Assembly: GCF_014108865.1 (NCBI RefSeq)
Contig: NZ_CP053928.1
Span: 1,178,001-1,242,000, forward strand
Source: Nocardioides sp. WS12
GTDB lineage: Bacteria; Actinomycetota; Actinomycetes; Propionibacteriales; Nocardioidaceae
Direction: 5' to 3'
DNA length: 64,000 bases
Below the pieces are notes generated by a model. That model ran no database searches. It saw only the letters and a program-made list of their open reading frames with translations, and was not told the DNA's origin. Shown here one piece after another: positions 9,143 to 24,683 of the stretch; the stretch's first letter is position 1, and the number at the start of each line of letters is the position of its first letter. Position numbers and translations under genes: made by a program.

Positions 9143-10290
9143 GCATGACTACCGAAGTGAGTGCTCTTCGCCGTTGGCTGCCGCTGGCCGTCATCGGACT
9201 CCTCATCGTGTCCGGTCTCGTCTGGCTGTTCGGCAGTGGAGGTGGCACGAAGACCGTGACCGCCTACTTCCCGCGCGCCGTGTCGATCTACGAAGGCAGC
9301 GATGTCCGGGTCCTCGGGGTCACCGTCGGTGAGGTCACCGAGGTGGTGCCGGAGGGCACCCAGGTCAAGGTCGTCATGACCTACGACGAGGACCTCAAGC
9401 TCCCGCAGGACGCCGAGGCGGTCGTCGTACTGCCGTCGGTGGTCGGTGACCGCTACATCCAGCTGACCCCCGCCTACGAGTCGGGCACCGTGATGGCCGA
9501 CAACACCGTGATCAAGGTCGACAAGACCGCGATCCCGCTCGAACTCGACCAGGTCTTCTCCAGTATCGACCGGCTCACCGTCGCCATCGGCCCCGAGGGG
9601 GCCAACCGCGACGGCGCTCTGACCGATCTCCTGGAGCAGACCGCGAAGAACTTCGGCGGTCAGGGCGAGCAGTTCAACCAGACCATCAAGGACTTCGGTC
9701 GGTTCAGCGAGACGCTCGACAACAACAAGGACGAGCTGTTCGAGTCGGCGGAGAAGCTCGAGGGCTTCATCAAGACCCTCGCCGACAACGACTCCACGGT
9801 GCGTGACTTCAACAAGTCGCTCGGCGACGTGTCGACCCTGCTGGCCGACGAGCGCCAGGAACTGACGACGGCACTGAGCAACCTGGGCGTCGCCCTCGAC
9901 GAGGTCGGCAACTTCGTCAAGACGAACCGCGAGGTCCTGGGGCGCAACATCAAGGACGTCAACCGGGTCGCGAAGATCCTGGTCCGCCAGCGCGCTGCCC
10001 TCGACGAGATCCTCGAGGCCGGTCCTCTGGCGCTGACGAACCTCTACCACACCTACAACCCGGGCAACGGCACGCTCGACACCAACGCCAACATCGGCAA
10101 CCTGGTGAACGAGCTGACCTCGAACCCGGCCGACGTCCTGTGCGCCATCCTGTCCGGGGCGGACCCGGGCGGCACGGTGTGTGACCTCGTGAGTGGGGTC
10201 CTGCCCCGCGGTGCACCGTTCGGGACCGGGTCCTGGCACACCCAGCCCTACGACCCCACTCTCAGCGGACTCGTGGAGGTGGACCGATGA
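9139..10290 (+). CDS. mceD: Mce family protein (MceD)
   Basis: The fourth Mce subunit, 383 residues, with anchor at about 11-32, MCE domain (SDVRVLGVTVGEVTEV and LPSVVGDRYIQLTP) and a long helical stretch ending in a Gly/Pro-rich tail. The GTG overlaps the mceC stop by four bases; a second in-frame ATG lies two codons in and is also possible. Confidence 0.92.
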   Translation: MSMTTEVSALRRWLPLAVIGLLIVSGLVWLFGSGGGTKTVTAYFPRAVSIYEGSDVRVLGVTVGEVTEVVPEGTQVKVVMTYDEDLKLPQDAEAVVVLPSVVGDRYIQLTPAYESGTVMADNTVIKVDKTAIPLELDQVFSSIDRLTVAIGPEGANRDGALTDLLEQTAKNFGGQGEQFNQTIKDFGRFSETLDNNKDELFESAEKLEGFIKTLADNDSTVRDFNKSLGDVSTLLADERQELTTALSNLGVALDEVGNFVKTNREVLGRNIKDVNRVAKILVRQRAALDEILEAGPLALTNLYHTYNPGNGTLDTNANIGNLVNELTSNPADVLCAILSGADPGGTVCDLVSGVLPRGAPFGTGSWHTQPYDPTLSGLVEVDR

Positions 10291-11723
10291 CCCGCAGGAA
10301 CACCGGATTCCGGTCCCGGATGCGTGCAGCTGCTGCGCTCGCGCTCGGCATGGTGCTGATGTCCGGTTGCGACTTCGACGTCTACCAGTTGCCGCTGCCC
10401 GGCGGCACGGACACGGGCGACAACCCGATCCAGGTGACGGTCAAGTTCGACGACGTCCTCGACCTGGTGCCGATGTCGTCGGTGAAGGTCAACGACGTCT
10501 CGGTCGGACAGGTGAAGGACGTCGAGCTCGAGGGCTACAGGGCCGTCGTCACGCTCGAGATCCGCGGCGACGTGGACCTGCCCGACAACGCCGTCGTCTC
10601 GATCCGCCAGACCAGCCTCCTGGGCGAGAAGTTCGTCTCGCTGGCACCGCCGAGCACCGGCGCCACGGGTGAACTGTCCGATGGTGACGTGATCGAGAAG
10701 GGCGGGCGCAACCCCGAGGTCGAAGAAGTCCTCGGCGCCCTGAGCCTTGTCCTCAACGGCGGCGGCGTCGCACAGTTGAAGACCATCGCCAGCGAACTCA
10801 ACCTGGCCCTCGAAGGTCGGGAGGACTCGGCGAAGTCGGTCCTGACCCAGGTCTCCTCGCTCGTCTCCCAGCTCGACCAGCGCAAGGGCGACATCGTCAA
10901 CGCGATCGAGTCGATCAACCGGCTCGCCATCAGTGCCCGCACCCATCAGAAGAGCATCGACACCGCTCTCGAGGAGCTCCCGAGCGCGCTCGACTCGCTC
11001 GACCGCCAGCGTGAGGACCTCGTGGCGATGCTGCAGGGACTCACCAGGCTCAGCGACGTCGGTGTCCGGGTCATCCAGACCACCTCGACTGCCACGGTGA
11101 ACTCGCTGCGCGCGCTCGACCCGATCCTCACCCAGATCGCCAAGGCGGGCGACGACTTCGTCGACGGGTTCAGCACCTTCCTCACCTTCCCGTTCATCGA
11201 TGAAGCGGTCGGACGCGACCCCGTCGTAGCGGCCAACCTCCACATGGGTGACTACGTCAACCTGTCGGTGGACCTGCAACTCGACATCGGGGCGCTGGAG
11301 ATTCCCGACCTGATCTGCATCCCGATCAACGAGCTGCCCGACTCGCCCCTCGATGACCTGATCGACCTGAAGAACCTCTGCGCCGGGGCCACGAAGGCGC
11401 TGCAGGGCTGCCTCAAGACCCCGCCCGACGCGGCCGCGTGCGCCAAGCTGCCGCAGTACCTCCTCGACAACGTCTGCGACGCGGTCGACCTGCTGTGTGC
11501 CCTCCCCGGTGGCGCACAAAGCGGCGGCGCGGCCAGCAACCCGATCGAAGACCTCCTGGGCAGCGTGCTCAAGGGCGGGGGCCTGGGCCGACCGGCACCG
11601 GGTGGCTCCGATGACGCCAACGCCATGTGGCGCGACTTCGACCAGACCTACGACACGGACATGGTCAGCCTGTACGCCGGGCCGATGACCACGACCGGCA
11701 CGGCTCGGAGGGCTGCTCAGTGA
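10287..11723 (+). CDS. mceE: Mce family lipoprotein (MceE, LprK type)
   Basis: The fifth Mce subunit, 478 residues. It has a signal peptide and the lipobox LMSGC near residue 28, matching the rule that the fifth Mce protein is a lipoprotein. The MCE domain follows (SSVKVNDVSVGQVKDVEL, TSLLGEKFVSLAP). The C-terminal third contains several cysteines (LICIPIN, LCAGATKALQGC, NVCDAVDLLC) that could form disulfides outside the cell. ATG and TGA overlap with mceD. Confidence 0.93.
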   Translation: MTRRNTGFRSRMRAAAALALGMVLMSGCDFDVYQLPLPGGTDTGDNPIQVTVKFDDVLDLVPMSSVKVNDVSVGQVKDVELEGYRAVVTLEIRGDVDLPDNAVVSIRQTSLLGEKFVSLAPPSTGATGELSDGDVIEKGGRNPEVEEVLGALSLVLNGGGVAQLKTIASELNLALEGREDSAKSVLTQVSSLVSQLDQRKGDIVNAIESINRLAISARTHQKSIDTALEELPSALDSLDRQREDLVAMLQGLTRLSDVGVRVIQTTSTATVNSLRALDPILTQIAKAGDDFVDGFSTFLTFPFIDEAVGRDPVVAANLHMGDYVNLSVDLQLDIGALEIPDLICIPINELPDSPLDDLIDLKNLCAGATKALQGCLKTPPDAAACAKLPQYLLDNVCDAVDLLCALPGGAQSGGAASNPIEDLLGSVLKGGGLGRPAPGGSDDANAMWRDFDQTYDTDMVSLYAGPMTTTGTARRAAQ

Positions 11724-13030
11724 TCACTCGTCGTACCCGGATCCAGTTGATCATCTTCGCGGTGATCACCCTCGTCGGTGTCTCGTTCGTGGGAGCCCGC
11801 TACGCCAAGCTCGACCGCCTGGTCATCGACCGGGCCTACACAGTGACGGCGCACTACCCCCAGTCCGGCGGCATCTTCACCGGCGCCGAGGTCACCTATC
11901 GAGGTGTCGGCATCGGCCGGGTGGGCAACCTGGTCCTCACCGACAAGGGCGTGGACGTCGAGCTGGAGATCGAGAAGGAGTGGGACAAGATCCCCCGGGA
12001 CTCGGTCGCGCTGGTCGGCAACAAGTCGGCGGTCGGTGAGCAGTACGTCGAACTGCAACCGCAGACCGACGACGGCCCCTACCTCGTCGATGGTTCCGAG
12101 ATCGATGATGTCGCGACACCCATCGCCACCGAGGTCCTGCTGGACAACCTGTCTGCGACCGTCGGCAGCATCGACCGCGACGCGCTGCGCACCACCGTCA
12201 AGGAGCTGGGTGCCGCGTTCGGCGGCACGGGCCCCGACCTGCAGAAGATCATCGACACCGGCAACTCGTTCATTGAGACGGCCAACGACAACTTCGACAT
12301 CACGACGGCACTGATCCGCGACAGCAACACGGTGCTGCGCGGCCAGTTGGCCTCGGAGTCCTCGTTGCGCACGTTCGCCACGCAGCTCTCGGCCTTCTCG
12401 ACGGCCTTGGCCGGAGCCGACGGTTCGTTGCGCAAGGTCATCGACTCGGGGTCGCTCGCGGCCACCCAGTTGCGCACCTTCCTCGAGCAGAACGGCGTCG
12501 AGCTCAGCGAGTTGCTCGCCAACGTCGTGGCCACCAATGACGTCGTCGTCCAGCACCTGCCGGCGCTCAAGCAACTGCTCGTGGTCTATCCGACTGCCGT
12601 GCTCGGCGGCATGGTGGTCGTCGGGAAGCGCGCCGAGACCGCAGGCGGTTCGGGTTTCTGGGACGCCCACTTCGGACTCATCATCCAGGCGGAGCTGCCC
12701 ACTCCGGGCGGGCACGCGTTGTGCCGCAACGGCTATCTCACCGACCGCCAGAACCCGGAGACCGATCGGTTCAAGAGCCCGCCAATGCCCAACGTGCGCT
12801 GCAACGAGCCGATCACGATGAGCAACCCGCGCGGTCCGCAGAACCTGCCGCGTGTGGCGCCCGACATGACCGGCACCTCTCCTGTGGTCGCCAGCTACGA
12901 CGAGTCCACCGGCGAAGTGACTTGGGGCGCTCCGGCAGACTCGGCTGCGAAGCGGGGTAACGTGGCTCCGCCGTCGCTCGGAGGAGACTCCTGGAAGTGG
13001 CTGTACCTCCAACCGATGCTCGACCACTAG
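11720..13030 (+). CDS. mceF: Mce family protein (MceF)
   Basis: The sixth and last Mce subunit, 436 residues. It has an anchor (RIQLIIFAVITLVGVSFVGA), MCE domain (GAEVTYRGVGIGRVGNLVL, VGNKSAVGEQYVELQPQ), helical region and a Pro/Gly-rich tail. The GTG start overlaps the mceE stop as GTGA. It completes the A-F hexamer set. Confidence 0.93.
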   Translation: MITRRTRIQLIIFAVITLVGVSFVGARYAKLDRLVIDRAYTVTAHYPQSGGIFTGAEVTYRGVGIGRVGNLVLTDKGVDVELEIEKEWDKIPRDSVALVGNKSAVGEQYVELQPQTDDGPYLVDGSEIDDVATPIATEVLLDNLSATVGSIDRDALRTTVKELGAAFGGTGPDLQKIIDTGNSFIETANDNFDITTALIRDSNTVLRGQLASESSLRTFATQLSAFSTALAGADGSLRKVIDSGSLAATQLRTFLEQNGVELSELLANVVATNDVVVQHLPALKQLLVVYPTAVLGGMVVVGKRAETAGGSGFWDAHFGLIIQAELPTPGGHALCRNGYLTDRQNPETDRFKSPPMPNVRCNEPITMSNPRGPQNLPRVAPDMTGTSPVVASYDESTGEVTWGAPADSAAKRGNVAPPSLGGDSWKWLYLQPMLDH

Positions 13031-13042
13031 GGGACTTGTCGC

Positions 13043-13780
13043 GTGACCGCTGAAGAAATCTCAACGGCACGCAGCACCACCCCGAATGCACGGATCCGTT
13101 GGGGCATTCTCGGGTTGCTGCTGGGTGTGCTCGTCGCCGGTCTCGGCATCGCGGGCTTTGTCGTCCTCGACAAGGGCGCCGGCTCCAACCCGGCCAGCAA
13201 GCTGGACTCGCTGATCGATCCGTCGCCCGATCCGGCCAAGGCCCGTGAGCAGGCGCTGGCTGCTGCCCGTTCCTTCGTGCAGCGCTTCAACACCTACGGT
13301 CCCGACCTTTTGCAGACCGACGGGTCGATGCCGGACTACTCGGCCCTCGGCGAGGTGATGACGGCCAAGTTCGCCAAGATCTTCAAGGACAACGCCGGCT
13401 ATGCCGCCGAAGTCGTCAAGGACACCGGGATCGACCGGGTGGGGACGGTGTACGCCGTGGGCGTCGCGTCGATCGACAACGACTCCTCTGAACTCCTGGT
13501 CGCCGGCATCGTCGACTTCTCCTACCCGGACCCGAAGCAGAGCGGCGCGCGCATCGAGTTCGCGCCGCTGCGCTTCCGCTATCAGGTGTCCCTGGTGAAG
13601 AGCGGTGGCGCGTGGAAGGTCGACGACCTCGACGACCTCGACGACGAGTTGCCCTCCTTCGGCGAGGCCTCCATCCCGCAGGGCCAGCCGTCGACGGACC
13701 CGTCCGGAGAGCCATCTGGTGACCCGTCTGGTTCGGCGTCGGTCGATCCCAGTCCTTCGGCAACCGGGACGGGGGAGTAG
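13043..13780 (+). CDS. Mce-associated membrane protein (Mas type)
   Basis: A 245-residue protein with one transmembrane segment (about 19-42) and an extracytoplasmic alpha/beta domain of the NTF2/SnoaL-like type often found as Mce-associated proteins. The C-terminal 35 residues are a Ser/Pro/Gly/Asp-rich tail, probably disordered in the cell wall. Mas proteins are thought to stabilise Mce complexes. It starts with GTG 12 bases after mceF and ends two bases before the next gene, so it belongs to the operon. Confidence 0.8.
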   Translation: MTAEEISTARSTTPNARIRWGILGLLLGVLVAGLGIAGFVVLDKGAGSNPASKLDSLIDPSPDPAKAREQALAAARSFVQRFNTYGPDLLQTDGSMPDYSALGEVMTAKFAKIFKDNAGYAAEVVKDTGIDRVGTVYAVGVASIDNDSSELLVAGIVDFSYPDPKQSGARIEFAPLRFRYQVSLVKSGGAWKVDDLDDLDDELPSFGEASIPQGQPSTDPSGEPSGDPSGSASVDPSPSATGTGE

Positions 13781-13782
13781 TC

Positions 13783-14679
13783 ATGAGCGTCAACAACTAC
13801 GACCTGCTGAACGTCGACGAGTCGGCCACGGCCGACGAGATCCGCGCCGCCTGGAAGGTCGCGATCGCCGACCTCGACCCGAGCGACCGCCGGTTCCGTG
13901 CCTACAACGATGCGGCCGGTGTCCTGCTCGACGAGGAGAAGCGGGCGTCGTACGACGCCGGGCTGGCCGAGGCGCGAGCCGAAGCCGAGGCCGAAGTCGA
14001 AGCCGAAGTCGAACCTGACGCGGTGGTCGAGGAACCGGCGGCGCCGGCTGCGGCCACGAACGAGAAGGCCGAACCGGCCGACACGAGCGAGAAGGCCGAC
14101 AAGCCCGACGAGCCGGCCGTCGAACCGCGCACGCCGTCCGACGGCCCGCGCAAGGCCACCCTGATCGGTGTCGGCGTGGCGGCCGCCCTGGCCGTGGTGC
14201 TGGCGATCTGGACCTTCACGCTCGCCGGTGTCCGTGCCGACGAGTCGCCGCAGGACATCGCCGAGCGCAGTCAGGCCCAGGACAAGGCGACGCTCGCGGT
14301 CGAGAGCGCCGCCGAGCAGATGGTCACCCCGGTGCTGTCGTACAACCACAAGACGATGGCCGAGGACCTCGAGCGCCTCAAGGGCTTCCTCACGACCAAG
14401 ATGGCCGACAAGCAGTCGGCTGCCTGGCCGGAGTTGACCAAGGAAGCCCAGGCGCAGGAGATCGTGGTCGAGGCGACCCCGACCGGCACCGCGCTCACCC
14501 GCGTGGACCCTGACGGCAAGCGCGCCACCGTGGTCGTCTTCATTGACCAGTACGTCGAGAAGAAGGCCAACGAGCCGTTCGTCCTGCACATGTGGGCCAC
14601 GATGTCGCTGGTTCGCGAGGGTGGCGACGGCGGCCGGTGGCTGCTCGACGACCTGTGCACCGACGACTCCTGCGGCTGA
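13783..14679 (+). CDS. Mce-associated protein with a degenerate J-domain-like N-terminus
   Basis: A 298-residue protein in three parts. Residues 4-60 (YDLLNVDESATADEIRAAW ... LLDEEKRASYD) read like a DnaJ J-domain, but the essential HPD tripeptide is replaced by LDP at about 31-33. Residues 61-123 are an acidic Ala/Glu/Pro linker. A transmembrane helix (about 126-148) is followed by a 150-residue extracytoplasmic domain resembling the preceding Mas protein (VVFIDQYVEKK, GRWLLDDL). The J-like head would face the cytoplasm. Without HPD it should not stimulate DnaK and may instead be a docking module. It is the last gene of the mce operon; no terminator hairpin is evident before the rpoB promoter. 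Confidence 0.75.
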   Translation: MSVNNYDLLNVDESATADEIRAAWKVAIADLDPSDRRFRAYNDAAGVLLDEEKRASYDAGLAEARAEAEAEVEAEVEPDAVVEEPAAPAAATNEKAEPADTSEKADKPDEPAVEPRTPSDGPRKATLIGVGVAAALAVVLAIWTFTLAGVRADESPQDIAERSQAQDKATLAVESAAEQMVTPVLSYNHKTMAEDLERLKGFLTTKMADKQSAAWPELTKEAQAQEIVVEATPTGTALTRVDPDGKRATVVVFIDQYVEKKANEPFVLHMWATMSLVREGGDGGRWLLDDLCTDDSCG

Positions 14680-14818
14680 TCCCCGCGCGCCTGTTGCCGC
14701 CGTACGAACGGCGAGGACGCTTGACGATTCGCGGCCCGCGACGGATGATCGGCGCACCGGTTTCCTGTGCCCGCTGGCGGTGGCCGCTCCTCGGCTGTGT
14801 GAAGTTGCGCAGCCGGTA

Positions 14819-14847
14819 TTGTTGAGCGCGCCCAGTTCATGTAGTGT
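14819..14847 (+). promoter_or_regulatory. Predicted rpoB promoter
   Basis: TTGTTG (14819-14824) and TAGTGT (14842-14847) lie 17 bases apart, about 100 bases before the rpoB start. The rest of the 267-base gap holds GC-rich sequence with minor hairpins and no gene. This would let rpoBC be expressed apart from the upstream mce operon. Confidence 0.65.
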
Positions 14848-14946
14848 GGGTCCTTGCGCCTGCCCTCAGATGCGCTTCGGCCTGCCCGGTGGCCGTTGTG
14901 AGGTGGGACGGCGCAATCGAAGAGTCGAACCGTCGAAGGACAACTC

Positions 14947-18435
<3,489 letters not shown>

Positions 18436-18440
18436 GTCAT

Positions 18441-18472
18441 CGGTACGGCGGTCGAATCCGGCCGCCGTACCG
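18441..18472 (+). other. Hairpin between rpoB and rpoC
   Basis: CGGTACGGCGG pairs with CCGCCGTACCG around a short loop, five bases after the rpoB stop. There is no U tract and rpoC follows in 55 bases, so an RNA stability or processing role is more likely than termination. Confidence 0.6.
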
Positions 18473-18526
18473 CCTCAGTCCTCCCAGCCTCATTTGCACC
18501 AGAACTAACGAAGGACAGCAGCCATC

Positions 18527-22390
<3,864 letters not shown>

Positions 22391-22402
22391 TCGCACCAGC
22401 AT

Positions 22403-22445
22403 CGAGGCCCTCCCGAGTTCGCTCGGGAGGGCCTCGTGCCGTTTT
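22403..22445 (+). terminator. Terminator after rpoC
   Basis: A perfect 15-bp stem (CGAGGCCCTCCCGAG and its complement) is closed by a UUCG tetraloop, which is very stable. A short TTTT lies five bases past the stem. Confidence 0.85.
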
Positions 22446-22463
22446 GCGTGGGTGGTGGGTTGG

Positions 22464-22620
22464 GCGCCTTCGGCGCCTGCCGACAGACCGTCGCCGGCTT
22501 AGGAGCGGGTCCCGACGTCGGCGTCGGGCCTTGGGCGTGTGGGTTGCGGTTCTGTTTTGACGACGCCGACGGCGGGACCCGAAGCGCCGGCGACGGTCTG
22601 TCGTCCTGCGCCGAAGGCGC
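22464..22620. repeat. Long imperfect inverted repeat after rpoC
   Basis: Arms of about 60 bases (22464-22526 and 22561-22620) face each other across a 34-base loop. They share GCGCCTTCGGCGC, CGACAGACCGTCGCCGGC and, with one mismatch, GGGTCCCGNCGTCGGCGTCG, broken by two small internal differences. Each outer tip is itself a small hairpin. It sits between the rpoC terminator and the promoter of the next gene and encodes nothing obvious. It could be a relic of a small palindromic mobile element or a backup terminator. Confidence 0.75.
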
Positions 22621-22633
22621 TCAGGTGCCCGGT

Positions 22634-22639
22634 TAGCAT
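22634..22639 (+). promoter_or_regulatory. -10 box of a leaderless transcript
   Basis: TAGCAT ends six bases before the ATG of the GrpB-like gene, so transcription would begin at or next to the A of the start codon. Confidence 0.5.
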
Positions 22640-22645
22640 CGCCGG

Positions 22646-23257
22646 ATGCCTTTGCCCTCGGAGATCGTTGACTTCACCTCGCCGCCGGCGCCACCTGGCG
22701 CTGATCCTTGGGTGGATGGGGCAACTCCGGAGACCGGCATCACCCTGGCGTCGTACGACGACCGGTGGCCGGGTGACTTCGAGCGGATCGGGGCGCTGGT
22801 CCGTGGGGCGCTCGGGTGGCGGGCGTTGCAGGTCGAGCATGTGGGGTCGACGTCCGTGGTGGGCCTTCCTGCGAAGCCGATCATCGACGTGGACCTGGTC
22901 GTGGCTGATTCGGGGGCCGAGGGCGGCTATGTGCCGGCGCTCGTGGCGGCGGGTTTTGTGTTGCGGGTGCGTGAGCCGTGGGCGTGGGGGCACCGGATGC
23001 TGCGGCACGAGGAGCCGCGCTGCAACCTGCACGTCTGGGGGCCTGCGGCTCCGGAACCGGTGCGGCACAGGTTGTTCCGGGACTGGCTGCGGGGCAACCC
23101 CGATGATCTCGCGCGGTACCGCGACGCCAAGGTCGAGGCAGCGGAGGCGGCGAATGCCGCGGGCGAACACACCATGCAGTACAACGCCCGGAAGCAGGCG
23201 GTGATTCGGGAGATCTACGACCGCGCGTTCCGGGCGGCGGGCCTGCTGGACACCTGA
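22646..23257 (+). CDS. GrpB family protein (UPF0157, nucleotidyltransferase fold)
   Basis: A 203-residue cytoplasmic protein with the family core VEHVGSTSVVGLPAKPIIDVDLVV (the GS and DVDL residues of a polymerase-beta-like nucleotidyltransferase fold) and the later stretch CNLHVW. GrpB proteins are often annotated near dephospho-CoA kinase functions, but no reaction is established. The length is normal. There is no Shine-Dalgarno, which fits the leaderless -10 box upstream. It appears to be a single gene. Confidence 0.85.
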   Translation: MPLPSEIVDFTSPPAPPGADPWVDGATPETGITLASYDDRWPGDFERIGALVRGALGWRALQVEHVGSTSVVGLPAKPIIDVDLVVADSGAEGGYVPALVAAGFVLRVREPWAWGHRMLRHEEPRCNLHVWGPAAPEPVRHRLFRDWLRGNPDDLARYRDAKVEAAEAANAAGEHTMQYNARKQAVIREIYDRAFRAAGLLDT

Positions 23258-23291
23258 CGGACCCGTACGCCCTCGTGTTGCCGCGTCCTGA

Positions 23292-23297
23292 GACAAT
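23292..23297 (+). promoter_or_regulatory. -10-like box of a leaderless transcript
   Basis: GACAAT ends six bases before the GTG of menJ; the match to TANNNT is imperfect at the first base. Confidence 0.35.
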
Positions 23298-23303
23298 CGG
23301 GGG

Positions 23304-24548
23304 GTGAGCGACAACACCGCGATGAGCACCGACGTCCTCGTCGTGGGCGCGGGCCCGGCTGGATCGGCTGCGGCCGCGTGGGCGGCTCGTGCGGGCGCCG
23401 ACGTACTGCTGGCGGACGCAGCGATCTTCCCGCGCGACAAGACCTGCGGTGACGGCCTGACGCCCCGCGCGATCGGGGAACTGGACCGCCTCGGTCTGCG
23501 TGACTGGGTGCGCTCGCACACGGTCAACCAGGGCCTGCGTGCGCACGGCTTCGGGCGGACGCTGCACCTGCCCTGGCCGGGCGGCAACCTCCCCAACTGG
23601 GGGAGCGCGGTGCCGCGTACCGAACTCGACGACCACCTGCGCACGACGGCCCTGAAGTCCGGTGCCACCGCTCTGGACGGCGCCCGTGCGGTCGACGTAC
23701 GCATGGACGGGGATCGGGTGGCCTCGGTCCTGTTCAAGGACGGTCGCGAAGTCGCCTGCAAGAAGCTGATCGTCGCTGACGGTGTGCGTTCCCCGCTGGG
23801 CAAGGTGTTGGGCCGTGAGTGGCACCGCGACACCGTCTACGGCGTCGCCGGCCGCGCCTACGTCACCTCCACCCGGGCCGACGACCCGTGGATCAGTTCG
23901 CACCTCGAGTTGCGTGGCGAGGAGAACGAGATCCTGTCCGGCTACGGCTGGATCTTCCCGCTCGGCAAGGAGAGCGGCGAGGTCAACCTCGGTGCCGGCA
24001 CGCTGGCCACGGCCAAGCGTCCGACCGACGTGGCGATCAAGCCGTTGATGAAGCTGTACGCCGACCGGCTCCGTCAGGAGTTCGGACTCGGCGACGAACT
24101 GCGTGCCCCGACGTCGGCCCTGCTGCCGATGGGTGGGGCGGTGTCGAATGTCGCCGGCCGCAACTGGGCGCTGATCGGCGACGCCGCCGCCTGCGTGAAC
24201 CCGCTCAACGGGGAGGGGATCGACTACGGCCTCGAGACCGGCCGGGTGATCGCGGAACTGCTGGCCGACACGCCCGACATCGACCTCAGCCAGGCGTGGC
24301 CGGCGCTGCTGCGCGAGCACTACGGCGAGTCGTTCTCCGTCGCCCGTCGTCTCGCGGGCCTCGTGACGGTGCCGCGCCTGCTGCCGGCCCTCGGCCCCAT
24401 CGGGATGCGCTCGGACCTGCTGATGACGCTCGCGCTGCGCTGGATGGGCAACCTGGTGACCGACGAGGACCGCGACCGCTCCGCGCGCGTGTGGCGCTGG
24501 GCCGGTCGTCGCTCCTTGGCCCGCGACGCCCGTCCCCCGTTCTCCTGA
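23304..24548 (+). CDS. menJ: Menaquinone reductase MenJ (geranylgeranyl-reductase family)
   Basis: An FAD-dependent enzyme that saturates one isoprene unit of the menaquinone side chain, giving MK-9(II-H2)-type quinones in actinobacteria. The 414-residue protein has the Rossmann motif VVGAGPAGSAAAAWAARAG, the family signature FPRDKTCGDGLTPRA, the second FAD motif WALIGDAAACVNPLNGEGI, and the C-terminal RPPFS also found in M. tuberculosis Rv0561c, which it resembles along its length. The start is GTG. It stands alone between GrpB and a repeat block. Confidence 0.88.
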   Translation: MSDNTAMSTDVLVVGAGPAGSAAAAWAARAGADVLLADAAIFPRDKTCGDGLTPRAIGELDRLGLRDWVRSHTVNQGLRAHGFGRTLHLPWPGGNLPNWGSAVPRTELDDHLRTTALKSGATALDGARAVDVRMDGDRVASVLFKDGREVACKKLIVADGVRSPLGKVLGREWHRDTVYGVAGRAYVTSTRADDPWISSHLELRGEENEILSGYGWIFPLGKESGEVNLGAGTLATAKRPTDVAIKPLMKLYADRLRQEFGLGDELRAPTSALLPMGGAVSNVAGRNWALIGDAAACVNPLNGEGIDYGLETGRVIAELLADTPDIDLSQAWPALLREHYGESFSVARRLAGLVTVPRLLPALGPIGMRSDLLMTLALRWMGNLVTDEDRDRSARVWRWAGRRSLARDARPPFS

Positions 24549-24552
24549 AGCG

Positions 24553-24662
24553 CGAGTTGGGGTTTCTGACCGGCGAGTTGTGCCTTGTCGACGCGTCGTA
24601 CGACGACAAACCCCAAGTCGCGCGCGACAAACCCCAAGTCGCCGGTGACAAACCCCAACTCG
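24553..24662. repeat. 21-bp-period repeat block, inverted and direct copies (locus 1)
   Basis: Three direct copies of GACAAACCCCAAGTCG-like units start at 24605, 24626 and 24647 (the third ends AACTCG), exactly 21 bases apart. To the left, inverted copies start at 24553 (CGAGTTGGGGTTTCTG) and 24574 (a decayed copy), again 21 bases apart. The centre is the palindromic CGTCGTACGACG region. The same unit with the same spacing recurs at 48219-48274. Confidence 0.85.
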
Positions 24663-24670
24663 GCGGTGGC

Positions 24671-24676
24671 TAGGGT
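24671..24676 (+). promoter_or_regulatory. -10 box of a leaderless transcript
   Basis: TAGGGT ends seven bases before the ATG of the double-Nudix gene. Confidence 0.45.
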
Positions 24677-24683
24677 GGTGGAC

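Noticed and set aside
24605..24662. Possible CRISPR array
   Set aside because: Units are 14-16 bases with 5-7-base gaps and a strict 21-bp period, far too short for repeats and spacers, and no cas genes are present.
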